Below are positions 52,790 to 63,460 of a stretch of DNA of 64,000 nucleotides, piece after piece. The stretch spans positions 17,994,427-18,058,426 of the forward strand of contig OX031065.1 of assembly GCA_943736015.1 (NCBI GenBank), written 5' to 3'. The position numbers and the translations under genes are program-made. Below the pieces are notes generated by a model that saw only the letters and a list, made by a program, of their open reading frames with translations, was not told the DNA's origin and made no database searches. The DNA comes from Tridacna crocea. Its lineage: Eukaryota > Mollusca > Bivalvia > Cardiida > Cardiidae. How positions within the stretch are numbered: position 1 is the first letter of the stretch; every line of letters starts with the position of its first letter.

Positions 52790-52973
52790 CCCTTTACTCC
52801 ATAGATGCTTATTTCTACACATTACTTGTAGGAGCCTTTGGAAAACATTGTAGCAATTTCACCTTTTGCCACAATGTTTTCTATGCTATCAAAATGTGTC
52901 ATATACAAATAAGAAACAGCTTCATCCTTGCTGTTATTTAGGGTTAATTAGAAATGCCTTATGGGGTAAAGGG
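52790..52973 (-). mobile_element. MITE B with empty site in the duplicate
   Basis: 184 bp; TTAA 52786-52789 and 52974-52977. The duplicate reads GGCTGTTAAGTGCAAC at 62383-62398. One hairpin arm is deleted (ACATTGTAGCAATTTCACC). Confidence 0.9.
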
Positions 52974-53002
52974 TTAAGTGCAACTCAAGGACCTTTTACA
53001 GA

Positions 53003-53062
53003 CAGTGTTGATCAAGATCAGATTGCACAGAACATATAGTCTGATCTTTGATCTACATTATC
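53003..53062. repeat. GATC-type hairpin repeat
   Basis: CAGTGTTGATCAAGATCAG and CTGATCTTTGATCTACATT pair. Counterpart at 62418-62474; another at 54281-54339. Confidence 0.5.
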
Positions 53063-53284
53063 CATTAAGGGGATGTCTAATCCTGAAAAAAATACCCTTG
53101 AAATAGCCAAATTTTGGGTTTTGCTATCAGTTTGAAGGTTTTATCTCGCCGGTTACATGGTAGGATAAGGGTAAAATTCTTAACCAACAAATCTACCAAA
53201 CTATAAAAGTTTTGTAGTCTTTGGTTTTAAATAGCATCTGCAGATGCAGATGGGATCTACTGTTTGATCAAAAGTTCCTCAAAA

Positions 53285-53422
53285 GAATGACTTTGCAAAG
53301 GATATGAAATCTTTGTGGCAGAAGGAAAATTGCTTGTAACCAGCAGTTTTCCTCAAGATTCCCAACATGTTTTCCAAAAGCCTAAGTAGTGTCCCTAAAT
53401 ATCCGGACTGTCACGTGAAGGG
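53285..53422 (-). mobile_element. Decayed TTAA MITE
   Basis: GTGGCAGAAGG-AAAATTGC and the mirror GCAGTTTTCC; TTAA 53423-53426; duplicate at 62685-62816. Confidence 0.5.
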
Positions 53423-53429
53423 TTAAATT

Positions 53430-54897
53430 GCATGAGAATTATTCGATAAAAAATGTATAACAAATATAATCATATACAAGCATACTATTGATTTAAAGCT
53501 ACGGCGTAGTCTACATAATTATGTGTAAATATGATTTTCCTTGATTCACATATGACGAAAAAAATGGATAAATAGTCATTTTTCTCAATTAGATACAGTT
53601 TATTTACGATATCGAATTATATCCTTTACCAATCGACCCAATAAATGAAGCCTGTAGACCAGTAATGCAAAACTATCGCAGTTGGGATTTTTTTTTTTTT
53701 TTAAATGTGGTCTAGGGGAGAAAACTCGTACTGCCTAAGAGTAACAGAAAACCAAGAGTAATCTCCCTTATAATGATCTGACCCCCCCCCCTTTCATCAT
53801 TTCTCCTAGACGCTTGACGGATCAAAGTACTTAACACAACACTGGGGGGAAAAATGACATGCGTGTGTCGGTTTTAATCTGTTTTTAATGAAGATTTCAA
53901 TTAATTTTAACAAGAGAGCTTATTGACATTGATTTCGATACATAACGCTAGAATCTAATTTTTTAAGAAAGAACATTTCCTGCTTTATTTCTTGAAATTC
54001 GAATGGAATCATCGAGAAAGGTTTGAATCCTGGAAAATCGCCATTTACAAAGTTATGAGATTTGCCGACGGCATTCAGTATCATACTCCATAGAATGTAC
54101 GATCTGATTCTCTGTTTACATAGTCTGCTTGTTATGTTGAACCTATGTAGTGTTAAAATCTCTACAAGGTAGATTTAATGGACTGTAGAGTCTATATATT
54201 TACACCTTCGAAAGAGGTCCACATGTAGGCGCGAAAAAACTTCAAAGCGCCATATACAATAATAGTTGTCTTTGCAACCCGTGTAGATTATGATTAGATT
54301 GCACAGAACGTTCAGTCTGGTCTTGATCTACACTGTCCGCTTTGCTTAGACATTCTTCACAAAAGCAATTAATCTTGATAATGTAACTGTTTGGGAGAAG
54401 ATTCTAGACTGAACATTTCTGTTGGGTTTATTTGACGCCCTAGATAGTTGTCAGTATAGGGGACAGCTTTAGGGTTCAATTTTGAATCTACCTCATATTT
54501 CTACAAACCAGAAGTTTTGTTTTGAACTAGTTTATAAGATAACGTTTCAATATTAAGCGATATCTGTCGACATTGTCCGTAAATGAAAACATATTTTTGT
54601 TGGTAAGTGTGCGTTTATTTATCATTGTGATATCATATACTCTCAAATTTCATTTATTAATACATGTATCTGTTACCTCAGAGATATGTTGCCAAATGAT
54701 GCATTGTTATTCAAGTGAAATCTTACCTTAATTCCAAATTCAAATATTGGCGTTATAAATTGTCATGAGATAAAAAAAATGTCGTTTTAGAATAATTAAA
54801 ATTAACAATTTTACCATATGAACTGATTCAAAGTCGTTACAGCTACATGAAAAATTATCGCTTGTCAAACCGATCGTTTCTACAGATGTTACGGTGT
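53430..54897. other. Low-repeat stretch, partly inside the duplication
   Basis: T and C homopolymer runs (53690, 53782) and a GATC hairpin only. No exon is convincing. Confidence 0.4.
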
Positions 54898-55014
54898 TTA
54901 TTCGTCCTCGGTTTTACGCTTGCTCTTTGCTGGCATTTTTTGTAAGGTGCACAGGCATATAAGAACCACAGGCATGAAGAGGAGGTTCCATGTCCAGCCT
55001 ACTGCTTCTACCAT
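54898..55014 (-). CDS. Possible 38-residue membrane microprotein
   Basis: A short uninterrupted minus-strand ORF starts MVEAVGWTWNLLFMP, runs through a hydrophobic stretch of roughly 17 residues (LLFMPVVLICLCTL) and ends in a basic-acidic tail (KSKRKTEDE). That is the layout of a single-pass small integral membrane protein. It lies in one of the few repeat-poor stretches of the window. About 30 bases upstream the DNA turns CpG-containing (TTCCGGTAGCG), which could be an ETS-type promoter. Against it: the ORF is short, I recognise no family, and no intron or polyadenylation signal confirms a transcript. Confidence 0.33.
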   Translation of the reverse strand: MVEAVGWTWNLLFMPVVLICLCTLQKMPAKSKRKTEDE

Positions 55015-55019
55015 TCAGG

Positions 55020-55454
55020 TACTGTAGCCGCAGTCATTTAGCGCTACCGGAAAAAGCCAAAGCGAGGTTTTGGGTGGAGCCTGTCTCTTGTAGACCTATC
55101 TTCAAAGGTAACGACATGAAGCAGTCAGAAATAAGCCCTTTCCTCTTCAATAAGGGAAGCAACTCTGACATTACTAATAACAAAATCTTGTACGAGTTGT
55201 CTCCCATTGACCATTGGCAGTTCATCATTCTATCGCAATGGCCTTAAATTGTGAAAGAAAATCAGTTTAGAACAAAATACCAAGCACAAGCGCAGGTAAA
55301 ATGGTAATCAGTATTCAGTGCACATTTTTCACAAGTAACTGACAACTGACTGCATTTTCTCATCTTTATTTTTTATTACTCCCGTAAACTTACAAATAAC
55401 ACGAAATGGAGAAATGTTCAAGAACAATACAGTAACCAAAGGAATGCTCGGTAC
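55020..55454. other. Possible promoter side of the 38-codon ORF
   Basis: CpG-bearing TTCCGGTAGCG on the minus strand near 55.05 kb; nothing else assigned. Confidence 0.25.
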
Positions 55455-55460
55455 TTTTAA

Positions 55461-55670
55461 CCCTTTACCACACAACTCAGGGTTTAAATGATCCATTGAC
55501 AAAGACAGCCCTTGAAAACAATGTGGAAAAAAATAGAAAGTTCTGTTTACCAGCATTTTCTTAACAATGTTCTCTATCATTTTGATACTAATTTCATGAT
55601 TTGAGCCACACTTGATTGGTCGTCTCCAACTTTGAGTCTGTAGGAGTCTGATAATTTTGTTGTTTTGTAA
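55461..55670 (+). mobile_element. MITE A, hairpin arm deleted
   Basis: TTAA 55457-55460; CCAGCATTTTC jumps to TTAACAATG. Confidence 0.65.
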
Positions 55671-55805
55671 ATACATGTAGCTTACAATTTTGCAGTGCAG
55701 AAGATAAAAAGAAAACGGCAAATGATAAATTGTCAACTTTGCCTTTGAATATGCAAAATTGAACTTTATAGAAGGTTTTCAAGCGATATGCAAGCGAAAA
55801 GATAT

Positions 55806-55831
55806 CGTCATCATCATCATCATCATCATCA
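55806..55831 (+). repeat. (CAT)n microsatellite
   Basis: Eight to nine CAT units. Confidence 0.8.
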
Positions 55832-55849
55832 ATCATTTTATCTAGAGAA

Positions 55850-56585
55850 AATATTTGGTATGCACGTACAAGAAACAGCTGAACAAGAAAAATATCCGCC
55901 TGGCCCTGCAGATGCTCAAACCCACCTAGGTGTCTATTGCATGATTTATCAATTTTTAAATCCGAGCATAATGCAAACTACTCAAAAAACTAACTCCTTT
56001 TTTTTAACATGTTTGAACGTCTTTGTGGTGTCTTTGTGCGTCTTTGTGGTGTTTTTGTGTGTCTTTGAGCGTCTTTGTGGTATTTAGGGTGTCTTTGTAT
56101 TTTTAGTATTTAGTGGACTCGCTGGGGACTGTGTACCTAAGCTGGGGACTGACTACCTTCAGTCCAACTCTGAAGGCTTGCTTCGATGCTGTTGTTTTTA
56201 TTTAGTCTCTGTTGTGGAGACGAAATAACAAAAATAGCATTGGAGCAAGCATGCAACCACTAGGCCACTTTGTATACACCTGTAGACTGAAGAATTTCCC
56301 AGGTGTCATTTTGTAATTGGGTCTCGGAGAGGAGAAACATTTAAAAAAATGGCATCGAAGCTCCCCTTTGGATCGAATGTAGGCTTTGTACATAGATCCT
56401 TTTCTTATTGACCAACAAATCTAAAGTCAGTTCTATAACATGATATCAAACCATACTGTCAGATGGAAGAAAACATTTTGTATGTTTTGTTTTGGCCACA
56501 GGGTTCTGAAGCATTGTCAGCCCATGGATACATGTAGATGATTTCTTTATGTGTAAAATACAGTGTGGTTGGAATGATGAAATTT
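55850..56585. other. Unassigned; GTCTTTGTG simple repeat
   Basis: Imperfect GTCTTTGTGGT units at 56023-56090 and a short duplicated GCTGGGGACTG (56120-56150). No gene supported. Confidence 0.45.
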
Positions 56586-56826
56586 GCCATAAAAAGGGTA
56601 GAAAAACCTTGTTGAAAAAGGAGAAAATGCCATTTATTATGGTGGTTTGAAAACAATGAATGTCTTCAAAAACGATGACTTGTTGCGTACAAGATACTTA
56701 ACCCATTAGCACACAATCCCTACTTTTGACGACCCTGAGAAAGAAGCCTTTAGAAAACATTGTGGGAAAAGGAGAAAATGCTGATAATCATTACCAGCAT
56801 TTTCTCCTTTTCCCACAATGTTTTCT

Positions 56827-57980
56827 CACGGTGAAGGACCGGAAGTGTACAGTGTTTGAGATTGTATGTCACTTGGGAGTCTGTACAGCTGTGAAATGTC
56901 ACTTGGTCGTGAAAATTGCTAACACATGGTAAGTCAAGCTGGTGATTTTTCACTTATTTTGATAGCTATTATAAAACCTTCATATCCAGTTGTTTGTTTG
57001 TTAATCATAGACCATATCAAGAACACTCATGTGCTCTGAAAAGCTTTCCTGGAGATATGGGGATGTCTTGATCATGTAACCATACTAAAATACAGATGAT
57101 TTTGCCTAAAAACAAAGGGGTATTTTGTTTGATTAATCATCCTTAAAAGCTTTTTTGCTGAACGGAAAATGTAGACAGTTTCTTTATTCACTTTTGTTTG
57201 AAAACATGTAAAGAATTGGTAACAAAATCGACTACAATCCTCCTAATCGTTCGTTTAAAATGGCATGTCAACATAGGGAATTTGTACTGTCACTTGATAA
57301 GCTGTTGTACAGTCACTTGAGATCTACAATAATTTATACAAATGACAGTACAAAATTCTGTTGGTAGACATGCTGGAATTTCGTCATTTTAATCGCTTTT
57401 AAGGTCACAACTTGGAACTTGTTGATGAAAAGAGAAAGCAGACACATCGGCAGACCTTTTAATCGTAGAAAGAGCTCTCTGGTGTGCTCTAAAGCGAAAA
57501 TTCTGCTATTTTTTGTAGTCGAAAATCATTTCAATTTTCTCACATCAAGATGATCAAGACATTCTTATTGCTATAAGGAGGTTGCATATTGCACAATCAG
57601 GTGCCTGGCATGTTTCATATATCAGGCCCGTAGGAACAGGGGGGCTGGAGGGGGGGCTCAGCCCCCCCCCCTCCCAATAATTTTGAAAATCATAGTAACT
57701 AAAATATGAGTTCTTAGCCCAATGAAACAACCACGCAAAATATCTCAGTATTTCGAAGTTAGCCCCCCCAATCTTGAAATGCTTCCAACGTCGCTGTATA
57801 TATATCAAAAGTACATGTGGATGGAAAGAATTCAATCAAATATAAAAACAAATGAAAAAAATATTAACTTCACTTACTGTGGAAACACAGTTTTCTAGAA
57901 TCAAGTGACATTTCACCACTGTACAGACTCTTAAGTGACATACAATATCAAACAATGCACACTTCCAGTCCTACACTGTG
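56827..57980. mobile_element. 1.15-kb element with CACRGTG ends and 5-bp TSD
   Basis: It splits a MITE A copy inside its TGTTTTCTACCC motif, leaving TTTCT on each side (56822-56826; 57981-57985). The TIRs match over about 79 bp: left begins CACGGTGAAGGACCGGAAG, right (inverted) begins CACAGTGTAGGACTGGAAG. The motif TGTCACTTG recurs in the TIRs and twice near 57.29 and 57.31 kb. Inside are an imperfect inverted repeat (about 57.24-57.4 kb) and a C-rich repeat (57.6-57.8 kb). No transposase is seen. The heptamer plus 5-bp duplication resembles Transib/RAG-like ends. Confidence 0.8.
57590..57800 (-). repeat. G/C-run repeat, minus orientation
   Basis: On the minus strand it reads AGCGACGTTGGAAGC, a run of G, and ends GGGGCTGAGCCCCCC then CTGTTCCTACGGGCCTG. 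The self-complementary GGGGCTNAGCCCC core near the end marks it as a short dispersed repeat sitting inside the CACRGTG element. Confidence 0.5.
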
Positions 57981-58091
57981 TTTCTACCCCTCACAAAACA
58001 AATTTCAAATTTTAAGTCACTTTTATCTTGTCGTCTTCAAATGCTTTGGATTTGGTCAAGCCTAATACATTGTCGTATAGTAATAAGTTAA

Positions 58092-58472
58092 ATAGAAACA
58101 TTGAAATTCTTTTATGGCTCAAAATGAAGTAAGATAATGAAATGTAACCTGGCAAGCAATTGCCTTTTTATCATCACCGTTGGTTTGTTTTGTTGAAAAG
58201 CAGTATACCTATTGGGTTATTGGGTGATGCTCAGCGTTTGTAAATAATGGTTTCATAAATGTTCAAGAAAATATGGCGGCAAGGGCCTGCCAATAAGCCT
58301 GTGAATATTTTTTACAAATCGCAAATTAAAATCGATTTGTTCTATCTGAGTATGTACAAAAAAGTAGGTCAAATGCCAGTTCAGCTGCCTTCCAAAAAAC
58401 CCCTTTACCTCATGGGTGTTTTTTTACTGATACAGCGTGTGAAAAGTTTGAAAATTTCTTTTTTCATTTCAG
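58092..58472. other. Non-repeat stretch leading into the orphan exon
   Basis: Reads as ordinary AT-rich intron-like DNA. Confidence 0.35.
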
Positions 58473-58648
58473 ATTTTCAGTACAGAATTGCTTGGGGAGT
58501 TAATGGTTGTCCAGTAATTTTTGCAGCACTTAAACCTCACGAACTTTCAATAAGAAACATGTGGAATACTGAAGAAACAGAATTCAAATGTCTACCATAT
58601 TATAGAACCGTTGTGAAGTCATTTATAAAGAAACAGAACCAGCTAGTG
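58473..58648 (+). CDS. Orphan internal coding exon, unrecognised protein
   Basis: A 176-bp open segment is preceded by a strong pyrimidine-rich acceptor (TTTTTTCATTTCAG) and followed by a consensus donor (GTG|GTATGT). It enters in phase 1 and leaves in phase 0. The peptide contains YRIAWGVNGCPVIFAALKP and later LPYYRTVVKSFIKKQNQLV. It has mixed amphipathic composition with W, C and Y residues typical of a folded domain rather than of repeat translation. I do not recognise the family. No partner exon was found; neighbours are MITE-rich DNA. It could be a host exon of a gene extending out of the window or an exon of a decayed mobile element. Confidence 0.4.
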
Positions 58649-58728
58649 GTATGTCCCTCTCATAAGAAGATAACTACTATGTGTTGAAACTCAGTATTTT
58701 GATTCTGTAACAAAACAAAATGCCTAAC

Positions 58729-58953
58729 CCTTTACCAAACAATCCCTGGTTTGTATGACCCTGAGCTAGTCTAAGCATTTTGAACAAATTATGGGAAAAG
58801 GAGAAAAGGCTGGTTACCAGCATTTTCTCCTTTTCCCACTATGTTTTCTACCCTGCTGGAAACATATTTCAATTTTTCAATCAGGTTTTTATTTTGTCGT
58901 CTGCAAGTGCTTTCAATTTGGACCAGCCTAAAATTTTGTCGTTTGGAATAGGG
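58729..58953 (+). mobile_element. MITE A, left flank CTAA
   Basis: Right TTAA 58954-58957; perfect core. Confidence 0.8.
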
Positions 58954-58994
58954 TTAACTCATGATACCTGAGACTACAAAATTGTCCAGGTTAA

Positions 58995-59201
58995 CCCTTT
59001 AACACAAAATGCCGACTTTTGATCCTCCTGGAAAAGAAGCCATTGGAAAACGTGGGAAAAGGAGAAAATGATGGTAACCACATATTTTCTCCTTTTCCCA
59101 CAATGTTTTCTACCCTATCACAATTGTAGCCACTTTGAAATTGTCGTCTGCAAATGCTTTCAATTTGGACAAAGGCTAAAATTTTTTTGTCTGGTAAAGG
59201 G
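58995..59201 (+). mobile_element. MITE A, 207 bp
   Basis: TTAA 58991-58994 and 59202-59205; core shortened by small deletions. Confidence 0.8.
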
Positions 59202-59391
59202 TTAAAAGGTTTTGCATTCTGTAAATTATATATACTTAAAGTTATGAGATTCATGATTTAAAAAAGCAGAAAACACTGATGGAAAAGGAGGAAATGCTGG
59301 TATCTAAGGTTTTTCTCCTTTTCATCGTTCAAATTTTTCAAATCTCAAAACATGAAGCTAATTTCAAACTGTCCTCTTCAACTGCTGTAAC

Positions 59392-59611
59392 AGAATACCA
59401 AGCCATCACGACTTTTAATAATTCTGATACAGAAGGCTTCTGAAAAAGTTGTGGGAAAAGAAGAAAATGCTGGTAACCAGCATGTTCTCTTTTTCCCACA
59501 GTGTTTCCTACCCTGCTGAAAACAAATTTCAATTTTTGAGATTTGTTTATTTTGTTATCTGCAAATGCTTTCAGTCTGGACAAGTCTAGAATTTTGTTGT
59601 TTGGTGAAGAA
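59392..59611 (+). mobile_element. MITE A, left TIR decayed
   Basis: TTAA 59612-59615; core centre intact (GGTAACCAGC). Confidence 0.7.
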
Positions 59612-59640
59612 TTAAATTATGGATGACCGACTTGGATTAA

Positions 59641-59861
59641 TTCTTTACCACACGATCCCGACTTTTGACGACCCCGAGAAAGAAAACCTTTAAAAACCTT
59701 GTGGGAAAAGGAGAAAATGCTGGTTACCAGCATTTTCTCCTTTTCCCACAATGTTTTCTACCCTTTCCAAATGAAATTTCAGTTTTTGAGTCATGCTTAT
59801 TATGTCGTCTGCAAATGCTTTCAAGTTGGACTAGTCCAAAATTTTGTAATTTGGTAAAGAG
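59641..59861 (+). mobile_element. MITE A, well preserved
   Basis: 221 bp; TTAA 59637-59640 and 59862-59865. Confidence 0.85.
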
Positions 59862-59998
59862 TTAAGATATATTGCAAATTGACAATTTGTGGCTAAAGGA
59901 ATATTTGAGTAGGGAAAAGGCAAATAATGACTGAAAGGGAAACAGGAAAAGTATTACAGTAGGTATTCACTGAGGTTAATACCAGTAGTTTCTTTTAG

Positions 59999-60340
59999 CT
60001 CTTTACAATGAAAAAAAAAAATAAAGGATGGTCAAAACTTAAAGCATTTGCAGAAGACGAATCACGTGGTGCACAGAGTAGAAAAGTTTTCTTTGAAAGG
60101 ATAGAAAACATTGTGGGAAAATGAGAGAATACTGCCTTTTAGACCAGTACATATTGAAATCATTTGCAGACAACAAATTAAATGTCAACCAAATGTTGAG
60201 ATATGTCTTGGAATGGATAGAAAACATTGTGAGAAAAGCAGAAAATGCTAATTACCAGTGTTTCTCTCCCTTTTCCTCATTATTTCCTAAAGCCTCCATC
60301 CTCAGGGTTAATAAAACAGGGGATTATGTGGTAAAAGTTT
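59999..60340 (-). mobile_element. Two MITE A copies fused in tandem
   Basis: The left half of one (to about 60133) runs into a second copy at TTTTAGACCAGTAC; the second matches 39468-39870 without the MITE B. Confidence 0.6.
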
Positions 60341-60414
60341 AATACCTGCTAGTACAATTGATTGTTTTGATTGTATGGTGTTTAGAGCCACTTTCAGTAT
60401 TATTTCAGTTATGT

Positions 60415-60670
60415 CACAGTGGCCAGTTCACCTATTCATGCTTTCCTGGAGTCTCTTTTGCAAGTACTCCACACAGTTTTGTTTTCTAAACCACTGGCTG
60501 CTTTCCCGCATAACCATTGTCAGGACAATAGCCAGTGTTGGGAGAATGATGATTCCTATGGCAATGGCTATCAGCAATCCCCTAAAAGAAATTGGTCGAG
60601 CCAGGGATCGAGCCCACGACCTTTTGTTTCCCAAGTCCTGCGTGCTAGCAAATGAGCTACCAGAGCTTGG
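60415..60670 (-). mobile_element. tRNA-derived SINE, copy B
   Basis: A-box-like TAGCTCATTTGCTAGC and B-box-like GGGCTCGATCC on the minus strand. Confidence 0.6.
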
Positions 60671-60891
60671 CTTCCCTTAGGTATAAAGCTTTTGAAAAGA
60701 TTATTGGAAAAGAGGAAAATGTAGATGACCTACATGTTGTTTTTCCCCAAGTTTTTTTTTTAACAACTCAAAACAGTAACCATCCCATGACCTATATTTG
60801 TCAGTTGCAAATGCTTTCAGTATTGTTTGTTAAAGTATTAGCTTCAGGTTCAGGAAATAGTGAGAACGTAAACACTGATTTAAATTTTTAA

Positions 60892-61112
60892 ATCTTTACC
60901 AAACTACATAATTTTATACTTGTCCAAGTTGAAAGCTTTTGCAGACAACAAAATAAATGTAACTCAAAAATTGAAATTTGTTTCCAGCAGGGTATCAAAC
61001 ATTGTGGGAAAAGGAGAAAATACTGGTTATCAGCATTTTCTCCTTTTCCAATAACATTTTAAAACTGCTTCTTTCACAGGGTTGTTAAAAGTTGGGATTT
61101 TGTGGTAAAGGT
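60892..61112 (-). mobile_element. MITE A private to copy B
   Basis: 221 bp; TTAA 60888-60891 and 61113-61116. Copy A has the unoccupied TTTTTTAAACAGG at 40440. Confidence 0.88.
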
Positions 61113-61166
61113 TTAAACAGGAATATGAATTTACTGACTTCAGTTTGTTTTAATGATATTTCTTAA

Positions 61167-61386
61167 CCCTTTACTGTACAATCCCTGTTTTTTATGACCC
61201 TGAGAGAGAAGCCTTTTGAAAACATTGTGGGAAAAGGAGAAAATGCTGGTAACCAGCATTTTCTCCTTTTCCCACAATGTTTTCTACCCTGCTGGAAACA
61301 AATTTCAAATTTCCAGTTAATTTTATATTGTTGTCTGCAAGTGCTTTCAATTTGGACCAGTCTAAAATTTTGTTGTTGATAAAGAG
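61167..61386 (+). mobile_element. MITE A
   Basis: TTAA 61163-61166; perfect core; right flank TTTA. Counterpart of 40475-40696. Confidence 0.85.
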
Positions 61387-61526
61387 TTTAGTAATTACAC
61401 CCAGAGAACTGAATATTTTTGTAAAATACATGTATATATACATGTATATGCATAGAAGTGCATTGTTAAATAAATAAGGTTCGTTTTATGAATTTCTATC
61501 TTTTTATCTTGTCATTCCTTTTACCC

Positions 61527-61660
61527 CATTCCACACAATCCTGAGTTTTAACACCCCAAGGTAGAGGAGGCTTTTGAAAACACTGCAGGTATTCTAAAAC
61601 ATTGTAGGAAAAGAAAAAAAATGTTGGGTACCAGACAGGATGCCTCTGAAGAAAAAGAAG
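61527..61660 (+). mobile_element. MITE A left half with duplicated core word
   Basis: AAAACACTGCAGG and AAAACATTGTAGG in succession; same arrangement at 51635-51720. Confidence 0.5.
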
Positions 61661-61669
61661 GCTTTTTAA

Positions 61670-61890
61670 CCCTTTACCACTCAATAACTACTTTTAACAC
61701 CCTTGAGGAAGAAGCCTTTTGAAAGCACTGTGGGAAAAGGAGAAAATGCTAGTAACCAGCATTTTCTGTTTTTCCCACAGTGTTTTCTACCCTATCAGGA
61801 TCAAATTTCATTATTTGAGTCGCATTTAAATTGTTGTCTGCAAATACTTTCAAGTTGGGCAAGGTCAATACTTTGTCATCTGGTAAAGAG
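61670..61890 (+). mobile_element. MITE A
   Basis: TTAA 61666-61669; right flank TTGA. Confidence 0.8.
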
Positions 61891-61903
61891 TTGAAATATT
61901 GAA

Positions 61904-62090
61904 GGTTTTTGAAAACATTTTTGGGAAAAGAAGAAAATGCTGGTGACCAGAAGAGAAGTCTTTCAGATAAAGAGATGGCTTTTGAAAACATTGTTGGAAA
62001 AAAAGAAAATGCTGGTGACCAGAAAAGGAGAATTCTTCTGAGAAATCGACAGCTTTTGAAAACATTGTGGGAAAAGATGAAAATGCTCTG
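61904..62090 (+). repeat. Three tandem MITE A half-hairpins, about 73 bp each
   Basis: TTTTGAAAACATT recurs at about 61907, 61980 and 62056. The first two units end GCTGGTGACCAGAA; the third runs into the SINE head. Confidence 0.7.
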
Positions 62091-62350
62091 TAGCTCAGCT
62101 GGTAACAACATTTGAGCAAGCATGTTGCTGGTACATGTACAAAATTCCAGCTTGCCAATTTCTGTCAGAGAATTTATGATAGTCATTGCAACTGGATACA
62201 TTCCTATCTTGCTTCTGAATAACCTGTGTATGATGCCCTAGGTGGATATGTGGGAAAGCAGCCAATGGATTGGGAAGAACATAGTGAGAAGTGCTGAAAA
62301 AGAAATGCTGGGAAAGCACAGATAGGTGAAGTGGCTGCAGCTGTGATATC
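62085..62350 (+). mobile_element. tRNA-derived SINE, diverged
   Basis: Head CTGTAGCTCAGCTGGTAACA is a clear tRNA A-box; the B-box has decayed. Confidence 0.55.
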
Positions 62351-62417
62351 ATTAAAAAAATTTGAATAGTATCAACTCTTAGGCTGTTAAGTGCAACTCA
62401 AGGACCTTTTGCAAACA

Positions 62418-62474
62418 TTGTTGATCAAGATCAGACTGCACAGAACATTTAGTCTGATCTTTCATCTACACTGT
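62418..62474. repeat. GATC-type hairpin repeat, copy B
   Basis: GATCAAGATCAGACTGCACA and AGTCTGATCTTTCATCTACA pair. Confidence 0.5.
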
Positions 62475-63460
62475 CCTATAAGGGGATGTCTGATCCTGAA
62501 AAAAAAACGTTTGAAATAGTCAAATTTTGTTTTTTACTATCAGTTTGAAGTTTTTATCTGTTATTTAGTAGGATAAGGGTTGAATTTTAAAGCAACAAAT
62601 CTGCCAAACTATAAAAGTTCTGTACTATTAAGTATTAATAATATTTACAGATAGTGTTTGATCAAAAGTTTCTCAAAAGAAGGACTTTGCGAAGGATATG
62701 AAATTATTGTGGCAAAAGGAAAATAGCATGCAACCAGCAGTTTTCCTCAAGATTCTCATTATGTTTTCCAAAAGCCTAGACAGTGTCCCTAATTATCGGG
62801 ACTGTCTTGTAAAGGGTTAAATCGCACGATAATTATTTAATTAAAATGTATAAGAAAGAGTCATATACAAGCATACTGTTTGACAAATTTTTTCATTGAT
62901 TTAAATAAGCCACTGTGTAGTCTACATAATTATGTGCAAATATGATTTTCCATGATTCATATATGACGTAAAAAATAGATAAATAGCCATTTTTTTTTCA
63001 ATTAGATACAGTTTAATTACAGTATCGAATTATATCTTTTATCAATCAACGCAATAAATGATGCCCATAGACTCGCACTGCAAAACTATCGCAGCTGGGA
63101 TCTTTTAAAAAAAAATTATGGTCTAGGGGAGAAAACTCGTACTGTCTAAGAGTAAGAGTAAAGCAAGAGTAGTCTCCCTTATAATGATCCCGCCCCCCCC
63201 CCTTCATCATTTCTCCCAGACGCTTGACGGATCAAAGTACTAAATACAACACTAGGAAAAGGGTGACATGCATGTAACGTTTTTAATCTGTTTCTGATGA
63301 AAATTTCATTTAATTTTAACAAAAGAGTGTCATTAATATTGATTTTAATACAAAACACTAAAATCTAAGTTTTAAATAAGATTATTTCCTGCTTTTTCTA
63401 CTTGAAATTCGAATGAGATCACCGAGAAAGGTTTGAATCTTTGAAAATCGCCATTTGCAA

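Larger units (their letters stand above)
51377..54135 (+). repeat. Segmental duplication, copy A, right part
   Basis: Colinear with about 61440-63905. It carries two MITE B copies and a SINE that copy B lacks, and lacks the 357-bp insert of copy B. Confidence 0.8.
56702..58087 (+). mobile_element. MITE A split by the CACRGTG element
   Basis: TTAA 56698-56701 and 58088-58091 bound it; the insertion falls right of the palindrome. An ATCATT insertion sits at the hairpin centre. Confidence 0.85.

Noticed and set aside
55788..56087. 99-codon ORF with a His run
   Set aside because: It is driven by the (CAT)n microsatellite and the GTCTTTGTG simple repeat.
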